64,000 nucleotides of DNA, taken from Thalassotalea algicola (lineage in GTDB: Bacteria; Pseudomonadota; Gammaproteobacteria; Enterobacterales; Alteromonadaceae). This document shows, in pieces, positions 1-8,090 of this stretch; positions within the stretch are counted from its first letter, which is position 1; each line of letters opens with the position of its first letter. A program made the position numbers and the translations under genes. The stretch spans positions 24,004 through 88,003 of the forward strand of contig NZ_JABBXH010000009.1 of the NCBI RefSeq assembly GCF_012932965.1, in the 5' to 3' direction. A model generated the notes under the pieces. That model did not search any database. It was not told the DNA's origin and saw nothing but the letters and a program-made list of their open reading frames with translations.

Positions 1-254
1 ATCGCAACAGCAACTCCCATTAAATTACCTGTACCAACTCTCGCAGCAAGAGAAGTACAAAGCGCCTGAAATGAAGAAATTCCATGTTCGCTAGATTTAC
101 GGCTCGACTTTAGTAAGCTAAACATATGCGTAAAGTGACGTAGTTGAAGCAGCCTTAATTTCCAGCTAAACCAAATGCCACAGCCTGTTAGCAAATATAT
201 GAGGACGTAGCCCCACAAGTAACCATTTATAAAGCCAACCCACTGTTCTATCAT
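1..254 (-). CDS. Alanine/glycine:cation symporter family (AGCS), N-terminal fragment cut by window edge
   Basis: Translating the complement from the ATG at 254-252 gives 84 residues that run off the window. They begin MIEQWVGFINGYLWGY and contain SFQALCTSLAARVGTGNLMGVA, which is characteristic of the AGCS family of sodium- or proton-coupled alanine/glycine symporters of the inner membrane. The first hydrophobic segment is roughly residues 10-30. Only the amino end is visible, so substrate and intactness cannot be judged. It lies downstream of the collagenase gene on the same strand, but a hairpin terminator at 339-373 separates the two, so it is probably its own transcription unit. It could supply amino acids freed by peptide breakdown, which is inference from position only. 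Confidence 0.85.
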   Translation of the reverse strand, partial: MIEQWVGFINGYLWGYVLIYLLTGCGIWFSWKLRLLQLRHFTHMFSLLKSSRKSSEHGISSFQALCTSLAARVGTGNLMGVAVA

Positions 255-338
255 TCTTAAGCCATTGATTTAAATTTATATTGTGAACTAGCTTAACAGA
301 ATTAATTTAGATTAATTGAATTTGTTTGCTAGAAAGAA

Positions 339-373
339 AACGGCTTAGTTAATTAAAATTTAACTAAGCCGTT
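339..373 (-). terminator. Rho-independent terminator after the collagenase gene
   Basis: A 14-bp perfect inverted repeat, AACGGCTTAGTTAA (339-352) and TTAACTAAGCCGTT (360-373), encloses a 7-nt loop. Read on the minus strand it begins 5 nt after the collagenase stop codon and is followed by a T-rich run. It should end the collagenase transcript before the AGCS gene. Confidence 0.8.
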
Positions 374-377
374 GATA

Positions 378-2240
378 TTATCCCCAATTCACATAGTGTT
401 GGTGTTTATTAGTAATGGGTAGATGAGTAGGTCTTAAATAGTCGCGGTATAAATAGCGATATAGATATTTAGGGGTGTTCGCTTTAGCTTCATCATTTTC
501 TGGCTTTAAATTATATGCTGCTACTTGCTCCACTAACCATTGCTGAAATGCCTGCTGATGTTGTTCTTGATAAGCGTTTAATGTGTCATTGTAGCCATCA
601 AAATAATCACGTTTTAGGTAGTGTGCCATCTTCCTACCTTGCTCAGGGTGGAAAGTGAAAATAAAGCGATGCGCTAGATAACTCCATTGGTAAACACGTT
701 CAGATCCGTCATCATATGTTGTCGAAAATATCTCTGCCAAAGTCGGCCATTCAGCTTGTGGGGTCTCTGCAGCCAACTTAAGTGCACGATCGTTGTCATG
801 TTGTTTAGAAATAAACTCACCAATACCCTCAGCCCACCAAACGAGCTTCTCAGGAAAATAGCCAAAGCCGCCATATTTAACAAATCGCCCATCCAGATAA
901 TGAACATACTCATGCGCTAAATTCCAGACAGAAAAATCAGGCTGCTTCCAAAACGCCTGAAAAGAGTAAAAAGTTGCTTGATTAACATCTGCACTTGGCG
1001 TGCCCTCAATATACATACCACCGTTATTAGTAAAAATGTTAAACGTTAATTGCCCGTGTTGATTATATTGAGAGTAGTTATCGAAAATGACCACTCGCAA
1101 CTTATTATTAAAATCATTAGCCACCGGCTTTAGCTCAGTACCTAACGTTGAATGAAAGAAATCTTCTTGTGCGATTAAGTTGTCACAAGACTCGGTAAGC
1201 TGAGCCTTAGTCATGCTATTTGCACGAATAAATAGTCGATCGGAGCAACTATGGTTAATAGGCAGTACTTCATCTACCGTTTTAATGACACACTTGCCTT
1301 TAAATTGATCATTACAGTGATCTGTCGTACGAAATGAATTAGCTAGATACAGCTGACTAAATAGGTACTTTGCTTGTGGCTCTGTAAAACCGCCTGACTC
1401 AAATAAGTAAGTTTGAATGGTTTCATCAAGCGCTTTCTGCGCTACGTCTTCCTGCAACACATGAATGCCCGCTAACAACCATAGTGCATGTCGTAACTGC
1501 CAAGCACCACCTTGTTTGCCGTGGTTATACTGCATCATATGTTGAGTTAACGTATCGATAAGCTTAGGGTCTTGAATTAAGAACTGTTTTATTTCTTCTT
1601 TCCTTACGCCATTGTATGCCATAAACCCTAGCGCTCGATATAACTCTAGCTGAGCATAATCTTGCTGCACATTAGCTACTGAGCGCTGTGTAGATTGAAT
1701 GGCAGTGGAGTTAATAGCCGCGATAATCGCAGGTAGAAATTCTGGTAATGCGTTAAGAATTGATTTATCAGCATGCTTGCTACCATAAAATTGATATAGC
1801 GTTACCCAAACATGTTCTTGGAGCCGCCAGTGTTCTTCATTGCCAATCGAGGAAGTCACAGCAGAGGCAACCTCAACCGTCACTTGATGTAGTTTTTGCC
1901 AGTGTTTTGGCTCTAACTCTGATAAATCTCCCCAATAACTAAACGCTCTCAAGTAATAAAAATAGCTATCGAGTTCCTCATTGTTGCCAGCCGCAACCGA
2001 CTGCTCAATAGCCGATAATACGTCAGTGAATTCTTGAACATTATGCTGATAACTTGCCTGCCAAATATCTACACTGCCAAGTGATATCGCTTTTAACTCT
2101 GCTGATTGAGCTGATATTTTTTGCTCGCTTTCTTGATATTCCGTTTGATTTGTAGAGGAACTACAACCAACAACACTTGCTGAAGCCAGCGCAAATGCTA
2201 GCGCTAAGCGATTATTTTTATTCCATTTAAATTTGTTCAC
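378..2240 (-). CDS. Peptidase M9 family collagenase, lipoprotein
   Basis: A 620-residue predicted exported zinc protease. The N-terminus is a lipoprotein signal with a lipobox-like VVGC, Cys about residue 26, so the protein should be membrane anchored. An all-helical region (about 60-300) fits the M9 activator domain. The peptidase domain carries HEYVHYLDGRF, with the HExxH zinc motif at about 443-447, and WWAEGIGEF with the third ligand Glu near 471. This gluzincin arrangement is typical of Vibrio-type collagenases. It is shorter than many M9 enzymes and shows no obvious C-terminal PKD or collagen-binding domain. It is divergent from a trans-3-hydroxyproline dehydratase gene and shares with it a palindromic element at 2277-2286. 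The expected role is cleaving collagen or gelatin outside the cell. Family assignment is firm; true collagen specificity is inferred. Confidence 0.88.
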   Translation of the reverse strand: MNKFKWNKNNRLALAFALASASVVGCSSSTNQTEYQESEQKISAQSAELKAISLGSVDIWQASYQHNVQEFTDVLSAIEQSVAAGNNEELDSYFYYLRAFSYWGDLSELEPKHWQKLHQVTVEVASAVTSSIGNEEHWRLQEHVWVTLYQFYGSKHADKSILNALPEFLPAIIAAINSTAIQSTQRSVANVQQDYAQLELYRALGFMAYNGVRKEEIKQFLIQDPKLIDTLTQHMMQYNHGKQGGAWQLRHALWLLAGIHVLQEDVAQKALDETIQTYLFESGGFTEPQAKYLFSQLYLANSFRTTDHCNDQFKGKCVIKTVDEVLPINHSCSDRLFIRANSMTKAQLTESCDNLIAQEDFFHSTLGTELKPVANDFNNKLRVVIFDNYSQYNQHGQLTFNIFTNNGGMYIEGTPSADVNQATFYSFQAFWKQPDFSVWNLAHEYVHYLDGRFVKYGGFGYFPEKLVWWAEGIGEFISKQHDNDRALKLAAETPQAEWPTLAEIFSTTYDDGSERVYQWSYLAHRFIFTFHPEQGRKMAHYLKRDYFDGYNDTLNAYQEQHQQAFQQWLVEQVAAYNLKPENDEAKANTPKYLYRYLYRDYLRPTHLPITNKHQHYVNWG

Positions 2241-2272
2241 GACGATTAGTTAACTTAACAAAAAACACATGA

Positions 2273-2286
2273 TATATTGTATACAT
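2273..2286. promoter_or_regulatory. Candidate operator TATATTGTATACAT between collagenase and hydroxyproline dehydratase genes
   Basis: The imperfect palindrome TTGTATACAT (2277-2286) sits about 37 nt upstream of the collagenase ATG and 80 nt upstream of the dehydratase ATG. The 13-mer TATATTGTATACA occurs again, on the other strand, upstream of the peptide-transporter operon (complement of 15481-15493). The shape resembles operators of FadR/UxuR-type GntR regulators. No cognate regulator gene lies in the window, so the protein is unknown. Confidence 0.5.
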
Positions 2287-2365
2287 TATTTATTTTTGAT
2301 TAACAAGTCGTTTGTCATGCACAATTATCTACATGCAAATAACAAACGGAAACGGAAGAAACACC

Positions 2366-3397
2366 ATGAAGTTTGAACTCGCTAACCACAGCCGTTTTAC
2401 GAAACTCACCACACTTGATGCTCATACCGAAGGTGAACCACTTCGTATCGTCACTTCGGGTTACCCTACTATTCCTGGAAGTACAATATTAGAAAAGCGT
2501 CAGTATGTTACTAAGCACTTAGATCATTTGCGTAAAGTGCTGATGTTCGAGCCGCGCGGCCATGCCGATATGTACGGCGCGATTATTACCGAGCCTGTAT
2601 CTCCCGATTCTAGCTTTGGCATTTTATTTATGCACAATGAAGGCTATTCCAGCATGTGCGGCCACGCCATTATTGCCACCGTTTCTGCTGCAATTGAATG
2701 TAACGACATTAAATTAGCTGATAATGAAACTAAAGTCGTGTTAATCGATTCGCCGGCAGGTCAAATAACCGCATATGCTAGTAAAAAAGACGGCAAGCCA
2801 AACGTTTACTTTGATTGCGTTCGCTCATATGTCGAAGTTTGTGATCGAACTATAACCATACCAGGCTTTGGCAACGTTACCTATGATATCGCTTTTGGAG
2901 GTGCCTATTATGCCTATGTCGATGCCGACATTCACAACATTGATTGCTCACCCAACAATGTTGAACAACTTATAACGCTTGGCCGATCAATTAAGCAGGC
3001 AGTTGCCAATAGCTATGATATTGAACATCCTGAACACCAAGATTTAAGTTTCTTGTATGGGACAATATTTACCTCTAAAAAAACAACTGACGCTAGCAGT
3101 CACTCTCGTCATGTCTGCATATTTGCCGACGGTGAAGTAGATCGTTCACCAACGGGAACAGGTGTAAGTGCAAGAGCAGCATTATTGCATCACAAAGGTG
3201 AAGTCGCGTTAAATCAAACAATTACTATTGAAAGCATTATCAGTAGCAAAATGACGGTATCTGCAACAAAACAAGCTAGATTTAACGGTAAAGACTGCGT
3301 TATACCTAGAGTCTCTGGCAGTGCTTTTATCACAGGTGTCCACCAGTTTTTAGTCGATGAGTACGACCCATTAAAAGCAGGCTTTATCCTTCGGTAA
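2366..3397 (+). CDS. Trans-3-hydroxy-L-proline dehydratase (proline racemase superfamily)
   Basis: A 343-residue cytoplasmic enzyme of the proline racemase fold. The first catalytic Cys is present in SSMCGHA (about residue 98). The second catalytic position, Cys in proline racemases and 4-hydroxyproline epimerases, is Thr in [12 protein letters not shown] (about residue 263). The Cys/Thr pair is diagnostic of trans-3-hydroxy-L-proline dehydratase, which makes delta1-pyrroline-2-carboxylate. The ATG at 2366 is chosen because GGAAGA lies just upstream and family members begin near [11 protein letters not shown]; an in-frame start at 2312 would add 18 unrelated residues. Its natural partner, a pyrroline-2-carboxylate reductase-like gene, lies at 12721-13674. 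A narrow alternative is another proline-racemase-like dehydratase. Confidence 0.85.
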   Translation: MKFELANHSRFTKLTTLDAHTEGEPLRIVTSGYPTIPGSTILEKRQYVTKHLDHLRKVLMFEPRGHADMYGAIITEPVSPDSSFGILFMHNEGYSSMCGHAIIATVSAAIECNDIKLADNETKVVLIDSPAGQITAYASKKDGKPNVYFDCVRSYVEVCDRTITIPGFGNVTYDIAFGGAYYAYVDADIHNIDCSPNNVEQLITLGRSIKQAVANSYDIEHPEHQDLSFLYGTIFTSKKTTDASSHSRHVCIFADGEVDRSPTGTGVSARAALLHHKGEVALNQTITIESIISSKMTVSATKQARFNGKDCVIPRVSGSAFITGVHQFLVDEYDPLKAGFILR

Positions 3398-3517
3398 TTT
3401 GAGTATGCCTATTAATTTCTAATGAGGATGTTCACTATCTAAGTGAGTGATATTCAATATTATTAACTATTAATTAACACTTTTAGTTTCTATAATTAGC
3501 ATATAAACCAATTCTAT

Positions 3518-4213
3518 TTGCTAGAAATCTTGAAGAATTATTATTGTTTTACGTTGCTAAGTTTTATCTTCGCTTCAACAGCTTCACTCACTGACGAAAA
3601 TCAATGCAACTTAAACATAAGCGTAACCACAGCAATTGTACCGCCGCTAGTGACTATGAAAAACAATAAAGTTACTGGTGACTATACCAACAACATACAA
3701 GCTTTCTTAGCAAATAAAGTACAGACAATTACTATCAAAACAGCGAATTGGGCTAGGGTATTAAAATTAGCAGAGCAAGGGAGAACTGACGCCATTTACC
3801 CTGCAATGCACAACGTTGAACGAAGTGAATATCTAGATTATTCACTATACAAAGTATCTGATGTTTCACTTAGTCTGTATTCGAATATCCAAAACACCAC
3901 CACACTAGCTCAGCTGAGCAGCCAACACACTGTTGCCATTCCACGTGATATAAACTACGACAAATCCGCAATGAAAGACGCTAAAATTTTTGAAGTGGTT
4001 CGATTTGAACAAGCAGTGCAAATGTTAGCATCAGGCCGAGTTGACTTTATCGTTGGCGTAACTGAAATTGTTGACTACTTAATTAACCAAAAGCAATTAA
4101 GTCATATCAAAAACATTAATAAGTTTGGTCGCCAACCTGTTTATCTGGCTCTAGCTAAAAATTCAGAAATCTACCCTACGCTTAAATCTTGCTTAACTGT
4201 GTTCAGCAGCTAA
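3518..4213 (+). CDS. Periplasmic solute-binding-like protein (SBP_bac_3 family), TTG start
   Basis: A protein of about 231 residues resembling family-3 extracellular solute-binding proteins in size and pattern (TTAIVPPLVTMKNNKVTGDYTN near the start, then a two-lobe layout with RTDAIYPAMHNVERSEYLDYS and SGRVDFIVGV). A hydrophobic stretch, FTLLSFIFASTAS, looks like a signal peptide. The only start that retains it is TTG at 3518, with no good ribosome-binding site; the next in-frame ATG (3655) would remove the signal. No ABC permease or ATPase adjoins it. Many stand-alone marine proteins of this kind are orphan sensors or remnants. The ligand is not predictable, and the 5' end may be degraded. 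Confidence 0.6.
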   Translation: MLEILKNYYCFTLLSFIFASTASLTDENQCNLNISVTTAIVPPLVTMKNNKVTGDYTNNIQAFLANKVQTITIKTANWARVLKLAEQGRTDAIYPAMHNVERSEYLDYSLYKVSDVSLSLYSNIQNTTTLAQLSSQHTVAIPRDINYDKSAMKDAKIFEVVRFEQAVQMLASGRVDFIVGVTEIVDYLINQKQLSHIKNINKFGRQPVYLALAKNSEIYPTLKSCLTVFSS

Positions 4214-4304
4214 TTTTGCGTAACTATTTTCAACAAACTAGTTGTTGACCTGTCTAATACTTTATAGTTTAAGCTTTGTTCATTAGTTTAGTGGAGCACT
4301 TATT

Positions 4305-5480
4305 GTGTATCGCATATCAGAATTAGCCAGTAAAGTTGGATTGTCTCGCACTGCCCTACTTTACTACGAAAAGCTAAACCTTATTCAAGGGCAACGGCTA
4401 GAAAATGGTTATCGTGTTTATAGCGATTTTGATTTACAACGCATTAAATTAATACAGCAACTTCATCAAGGGGGTTTAACATTAAAAGAGTGTCAGGCTT
4501 GTTTAGATGACAAACTTGATGGTGCACTTATTAAAAGCCGCCTTCGACAACTTGATGAAGAAATTAAACAAAAACGGCAATCACGTAACTTACTTGCCGC
4601 TATCGTTGGTGAGGGTGATGAAACGTCTTGGCATCAAGCTGCTATAAAACAAGCACCAGATGCACATTTTGACTGGTTGAAAACACAAGGTTTAGATGAA
4701 AAAGACGCGTTAAGATTAAAATGGTTATCAAAAAATATGACACAACACGATCAATACATGAATGACTTTATGAAAGTCTATGAACCTCTTGAGTACTGGG
4801 GCCCTGGTAGTGAGCAAGACACACTAAACGCCTTATCAATGTTGCCCCACAGTCCAACTGATGTACTCGAAATAGGCAGTGGTAAAGGCTTAGCGACACT
4901 CGTCTTGGCCAAAAGCTTGGCCGCAAACATCACCGCCATAGATAATGAACAATCTGCGCTTGATAGTTTATCTACGTTACTTGCCAATAAGGGGCTTGCA
5001 AGCAAAGTTACTACCAAATGTGAAAGCATGACCGCCCTTACATGTGATAAAAACGCTTTTGACTTAATTTGGTCTGAAGGTGCTGCTTACATTATGGGAG
5101 TAGAAAGCGCATTAACTAGCTGGAAAAACTACTTACATGACGAAGGTTATCTTGTTTTTAGCGACTTGGTATACACCACAACATCGCCGAATAAAGCAGC
5201 CAAAGCGTTTTGGGAAAACGAATATCCAGACATGCAAACTGTAGAAACTAGACGACAGCAAATAGTTGCCTGCGGTTTCGATATTGTTAATGACTTTGCA
5301 CTGAGTCGACAGGCATGGAACAACTATTACCTACCACTCAAAGCACGTGTCGAGCAGTTAATGCCAACAATGGTAGGCTCAAAAGCATTGCAAGATATCC
5401 AAAAAGAAATTGAGCTGTGTCTTAATTTTCATCAAGAATTTGGTTATCAAATGTTTATTTTGAAGAAAAAAGCAAAGTAA
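4305..5480 (+). CDS. MerR-type regulator fused to a class I SAM-dependent methyltransferase
   Basis: 391 residues with two clear parts. Residues 1-70 are a MerR winged-helix DNA-binding domain (YRISELASKVGLSRTALLYYEK), followed by a basic, coiled-coil-like linker (about 75-100). From about 185 a Rossmann methyltransferase begins with motif I VLEIGSGKGLATLVLA (187-202), then the acidic residue at the end of strand 2 (AIDNEQSA) and the post-motif segment FDLIWSEGAAYIMG. The GTG start at 4305 is preceded by GGAG at 4292. In ordinary MerR proteins the C-terminal half senses metals or drugs; here that place is taken by the methyltransferase, so SAM or the substrate may be the signal. This is inference. 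The target promoter and methyl acceptor are unknown. It stands alone, 90 nt after the binding-protein gene. Confidence 0.85.
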   Translation: MYRISELASKVGLSRTALLYYEKLNLIQGQRLENGYRVYSDFDLQRIKLIQQLHQGGLTLKECQACLDDKLDGALIKSRLRQLDEEIKQKRQSRNLLAAIVGEGDETSWHQAAIKQAPDAHFDWLKTQGLDEKDALRLKWLSKNMTQHDQYMNDFMKVYEPLEYWGPGSEQDTLNALSMLPHSPTDVLEIGSGKGLATLVLAKSLAANITAIDNEQSALDSLSTLLANKGLASKVTTKCESMTALTCDKNAFDLIWSEGAAYIMGVESALTSWKNYLHDEGYLVFSDLVYTTTSPNKAAKAFWENEYPDMQTVETRRQQIVACGFDIVNDFALSRQAWNNYYLPLKARVEQLMPTMVGSKALQDIQKEIELCLNFHQEFGYQMFILKKKAK

Positions 5481-5848
5481 TTGAAAAATAAATAGCCGAT
5501 TAATGCACTAATATTAAACTTCTGCTCGCCCTCACTATTCCTATTCTTGATAAATTCTTGAACAGGGAATTACTGAGAACTTTTGGTAATTCCCTGCATT
5601 ATGGCAAGGCCTCTATATAATGCGTTATGAATCGAGCTTTTTATCTGCGTTCTAGATTAGAAATTACAATCAATTCTTACTAACATCCTTGGAATCGATA
5701 AGCTTTGGCATTACATTAAACTTATCCAATTGAATGCTTTAATTTTTCTGGTAGATTAAAGATATGTAAGTAGACGAGTATGACTAAAAATTCTATATAA
5801 TCAGCTATTAGCCTGCATATAGATTTAAACAAAAAACAAGGACGTGTA
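5481..5848. other. AT-rich intergenic region with a long inverted repeat
   Basis: About 370 bases without a supported gene. It holds the inverted repeat at 5563-5596 (listed separately) and two copies of a CTATATAAT string (near 5613-5621 and 5793-5801). Either could act as a -10 element, but neither has a convincing -35 partner. No attC site or integrase fragment was recognised here, though the segment leads into the cassette-like block. Confidence 0.5.
5563..5596. repeat. 11-bp perfect inverted repeat CAGGGAATTAC / GTAATTCCCTG
   Basis: The arms are 5563-5573 and 5586-5596 with a 12-nt spacer. No T-run follows on either strand, so it is a poor intrinsic terminator. It could be a protein-binding site, a mobile-element end or a structured RNA element. 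It lies 80 nt after the MerR-methyltransferase gene. Confidence 0.55.
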
Positions 5849-6616
5849 ATGAAAAACCTGATCACACATATCATAATCGCAATAGTGTGCTTTACATCAG
5901 GATATGTCTTATATCCCTCGATTAATGATACTGAATTCAAAGCAATACTAACGAGCAATGCTAAAGACGAGAATAATCTTAAAGAAGATATACCTGCTGT
6001 AACAGCACCCAAGACATCCCTAACGTTAATTACTAATTCAGGTAATTCAAGTTCCTCTAGAATGTCGGCAATGATCAAAGAACAAAATTTAGAACTTGAT
6101 AAGTCTAATGAAGAGAAACAAGCTGATATCGCAGTAAAAGACAGATTAACTGTTGAACCTATTACTGTTGTTCAAAAAGAATTAGAAGAATGGTCTATTT
6201 TACACAAAAATCTTATTAATGAATTGGTTACTACACATATGTCGAGTGAAAATGCAGAACATATGAAGTTACAGATTTCAAAAGGTAATGAGTTCTTAAC
6301 TCAACCTCCAGTTAAGCAAGATCCTATTGAGGATGATAATTGGGCTTATAATATGGAGCAACAATTAAAGTTGCTGATTTCTCAACACGAGTTAAGCGAT
6401 AAGTTTCAATTGTTGAATCTTTCTTGCAAACAGTTAATGTGCGATATATTTGGCGTAGAAAAAGAAGCGAGTTCTTGGTTCAAGTTATATATGAGCTTAC
6501 TTCAAAATGCTCCAAAAGTTGAATTCCCTGATGGTAACAATGATCCTAAATCTGTTTTATATATGGAAAATGATGTGGCAGTTGTTTACTCACAGATCAG
6601 GTTCAAAAGCAGCTAA
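5849..6616 (+). CDS. Hypothetical membrane-anchored protein; ORF ends inside an attC site
   Basis: 255 residues of unknown function. Residues 4-22 form one hydrophobic segment (LITHIIIAIVCFTSGYVLY), so most of the chain is predicted periplasmic with an N-terminal anchor. A low-complexity polar linker (about 35-100) leads to a C-terminal part with LSCKQLMCDIFGVEKE, two cysteines five residues apart that could form a disulfide. AAGGACG lies before the ATG at 5849. The stop codon (6614-6616) falls in the left core of the attC site at 6612-6717, the usual arrangement of an integron gene cassette. Base composition is AT-rich. No recognised domain. Confidence 0.7.
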   Translation: MKNLITHIIIAIVCFTSGYVLYPSINDTEFKAILTSNAKDENNLKEDIPAVTAPKTSLTLITNSGNSSSSRMSAMIKEQNLELDKSNEEKQADIAVKDRLTVEPITVVQKELEEWSILHKNLINELVTTHMSSENAEHMKLQISKGNEFLTQPPVKQDPIEDDNWAYNMEQQLKLLISQHELSDKFQLLNLSCKQLMCDIFGVEKEASSWFKLYMSLLQNAPKVEFPDGNNDPKSVLYMENDVAVVYSQIRFKSS

Positions 6617-6717
6617 CGAGGATTCAAGCGGGACTGCGAACAGTTTGCTCGGTTCCAATGCGCTGTACGTTTTAGCAAACTAAGAAAAAGTCCCTTAAAT
6701 GGGCGTGCGAGTTAGTC
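6612..6717. repeat. Integron attC recombination site, VCR-like
   Basis: About 106 nt with nested dyad symmetry. Outer cores are CTAAC (6613-6617) and GTTAG (6711-6715), with right core GTTAGTC matching GTTRRRY. The middle pair is GGGACT (6630-6635) and AGTCCC (6689-6694). The inner pair is AGTTTGCT (6642-6649) and AGCAAACT (6674-6681). The segments TCAAGCGGGACTG and AGTCCCTTAAATGGGCG closely resemble the Vibrio cholerae repeat. The upstream stop codon lies in the left core and the downstream ATG follows the right core by 2 nt, as expected for cassettes. No integrase gene is in the window. Confidence 0.85.
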
Positions 6718-6719
6718 AT

Positions 6720-7085
6720 ATGAATAAAGTTATTCCTCTGTTATTAGTGATGTGCCTATTGGGTTGTAGTAAGGCATTAGATCTACAATTAGAGCCTGAG
6801 GTAAAAGTGTTCTTTAGTGACGATGCTAAAAAGAACATACATCTTACTCAGCAAGACAAGGCATATATAGTTCTCAGCGAGTGGCTACATGAAAACAAAG
6901 CGAACTGGCTTGTTACTTCTGGTCGTTATCCTGGTGGGGTTTACATTAAGTCTGGCGAGTATGGCATTCAAGTTACGGAGTCTAAAGTTGTTATATACTC
7001 AACACTTGGTAAAAAGCCTAAAGCGATATATGTTCAAGAAATTAAAAACGGCGAGTTAAGTACCATATTAGAGCTTGCTAAATAA
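6720..7085 (+). CDS. Hypothetical small lipoprotein directly after the attC site
   Basis: 121 residues starting at the ATG at 6720; an in-frame ATG at 6699 lies inside the attC site and is rejected. The N-terminus MNKVIPLLLVMCLLGCSKA is a lipoprotein signal with lipobox LLGC, so lipidation at about Cys16 is predicted. The remainder is a short alpha/beta-looking domain (KAYIVLSEWLHENKANWLVTSGRYPGG) that I do not recognise. It occupies a cassette position, with attC at its 5' side and a possible attC fragment at 7109-7126. Function unknown; probably an envelope protein. Confidence 0.72.
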   Translation: MNKVIPLLLVMCLLGCSKALDLQLEPEVKVFFSDDAKKNIHLTQQDKAYIVLSEWLHENKANWLVTSGRYPGGVYIKSGEYGIQVTESKVVIYSTLGKKPKAIYVQEIKNGELSTILELAK

Positions 7086-7108
7086 ATTCATACAGGCAGA
7101 TTAAGAGT

Positions 7109-7126
7109 TGGGCGTTATGCTTTTTC
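7109..7126. repeat. Possible right-end remnant of an attC site
   Basis: The string AGTTGGGCGTTATGC matches the right end of VCR-type attC sites (GGGCGTT followed by a new cassette start), and the next gene begins 17 nt later. No complementary left arm is visible between the stop codon at 7085 and this point, so any attC site here is truncated. Confidence 0.35.
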
Positions 7127-7142
7127 GAAAATAAGGGATTTC

Positions 7143-7997
7143 ATGGGAAAAAACCTAGTAGAGCAAGCAATCGAAAATATCCGTTTGAAGTCTAAAGGAG
7201 CGGATGGCACCTTGAATTGTGCAGTTACAATTAACTTTCATCCAGATCGTTACACTTCGGATAATAGGCCCCTACTCCAAGCTATCGCAGACAATGGCTA
7301 TTTGAAATCTCAATTTGAAACAGGCACGAGTAATGGTGGTTTGACTGCCTATTTCGGCGGTAAACGCTGGTCTTGGGAACAACGTGTCTTTGATGGTGCA
7401 TATGAGAATGCACCAGATAACCTTAGACCCAAATATGGTGCTCTAAATTTCCGCAATTATGAAGCAGGCGCCTCACCTCGTTTTGGTTCGTCGTATTTTA
7501 TACTGAAACGCCATACGCTTGAGCGAACAACCTTTTGTTATCCGGACAGCTTCTTTGAACCAGAAGATTTTGCTATTTCTAGCCGAGTAAAGCTGCTCAT
7601 AGACAAAGCTTCTTCATCAAAGGCCGACTTACTTGATGACTATATCGAAGCTCATATACATGGTGTTATTCGCTTAAATGATGATGTTGAATGCCTTGTA
7701 TTAGATCCAGTTTACCGTTCCACAATAGTGGAACAGGATGCTTTAAAACTCGGAATCCCAGTTAAATGGCACAGTGGTTATGAATTAACAATTGAGCACA
7801 TGAATCGTCACCCTTATTATCGGGGTCAGCAGTTCATTGAGCTAGCTGAAGAATTGGCATTAAACGGCATCATCAATCCAAGAATTCTGGGCTCAGCTGT
7901 GACAGAACGAGGTTATGATGAACAAGATATAAAAAAGGTTTGGCATTACTTAGCTAGGTTTGGCTATCAATCAATACAAGCATGCCAAAGCATTTAA
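7143..7997 (+). CDS. DUF3626 domain-containing protein
   Basis: 284 residues matching the DUF3626 pattern: an early CAVTINFHPDR (about 26-36), central GALNFRNYEAGASPRFGSSYFILK and RTTFCYPDS, then a long C-terminal part with EAHIHGVIRL. The ATG at 7143 is used; the upstream sequence ATAAGGG gives a moderate ribosome-binding site. No signal peptide or membrane segment, so cytoplasmic. The biochemical activity of DUF3626 is not known to me; conserved His and Asp residues hint at an enzyme. It sits between possible attC fragments in the cassette-like block, consistent with horizontal acquisition. Confidence 0.75.
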   Translation: MGKNLVEQAIENIRLKSKGADGTLNCAVTINFHPDRYTSDNRPLLQAIADNGYLKSQFETGTSNGGLTAYFGGKRWSWEQRVFDGAYENAPDNLRPKYGALNFRNYEAGASPRFGSSYFILKRHTLERTTFCYPDSFFEPEDFAISSRVKLLIDKASSSKADLLDDYIEAHIHGVIRLNDDVECLVLDPVYRSTIVEQDALKLGIPVKWHSGYELTIEHMNRHPYYRGQQFIELAEELALNGIINPRILGSAVTERGYDEQDIKKVWHYLARFGYQSIQACQSI

Positions 7998-8074
7998 GAG
8001 TGATTCTGTTTACTTGCCGGCTTCGCCCAGCTTTAGTACGACGAGCATGCGTCACATCATATTGTGTCGTTAAA
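7992..8074. repeat. Weak attC-like segment after the DUF3626 gene
   Basis: The right end reads TCGTTAAAT, fitting GTTRRRY, and the left end ATTTAAG overlaps the DUF3626 stop codon. The outer arms are complementary (ATTTAA with TTAAAT). Middle arms are not convincingly complementary, although short hairpins (GACG/CGTC; CACA/TGTG) occur inside. Low-confidence candidate only. Confidence 0.25.
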
Positions 8075-8090
8075 TTTCAAGGAGGAACTA

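Noticed and set aside
6699..6719. Upstream ATG for the small lipoprotein
   Set aside because: It lies inside the attC site and would bury the lipoprotein signal behind seven extra residues.
8064..8090. Upstream start for the secreted protein gene
   Set aside because: It would run through the putative attC core; the GTG at 8091 has AAGGAGGA in front and gives a clean signal peptide.
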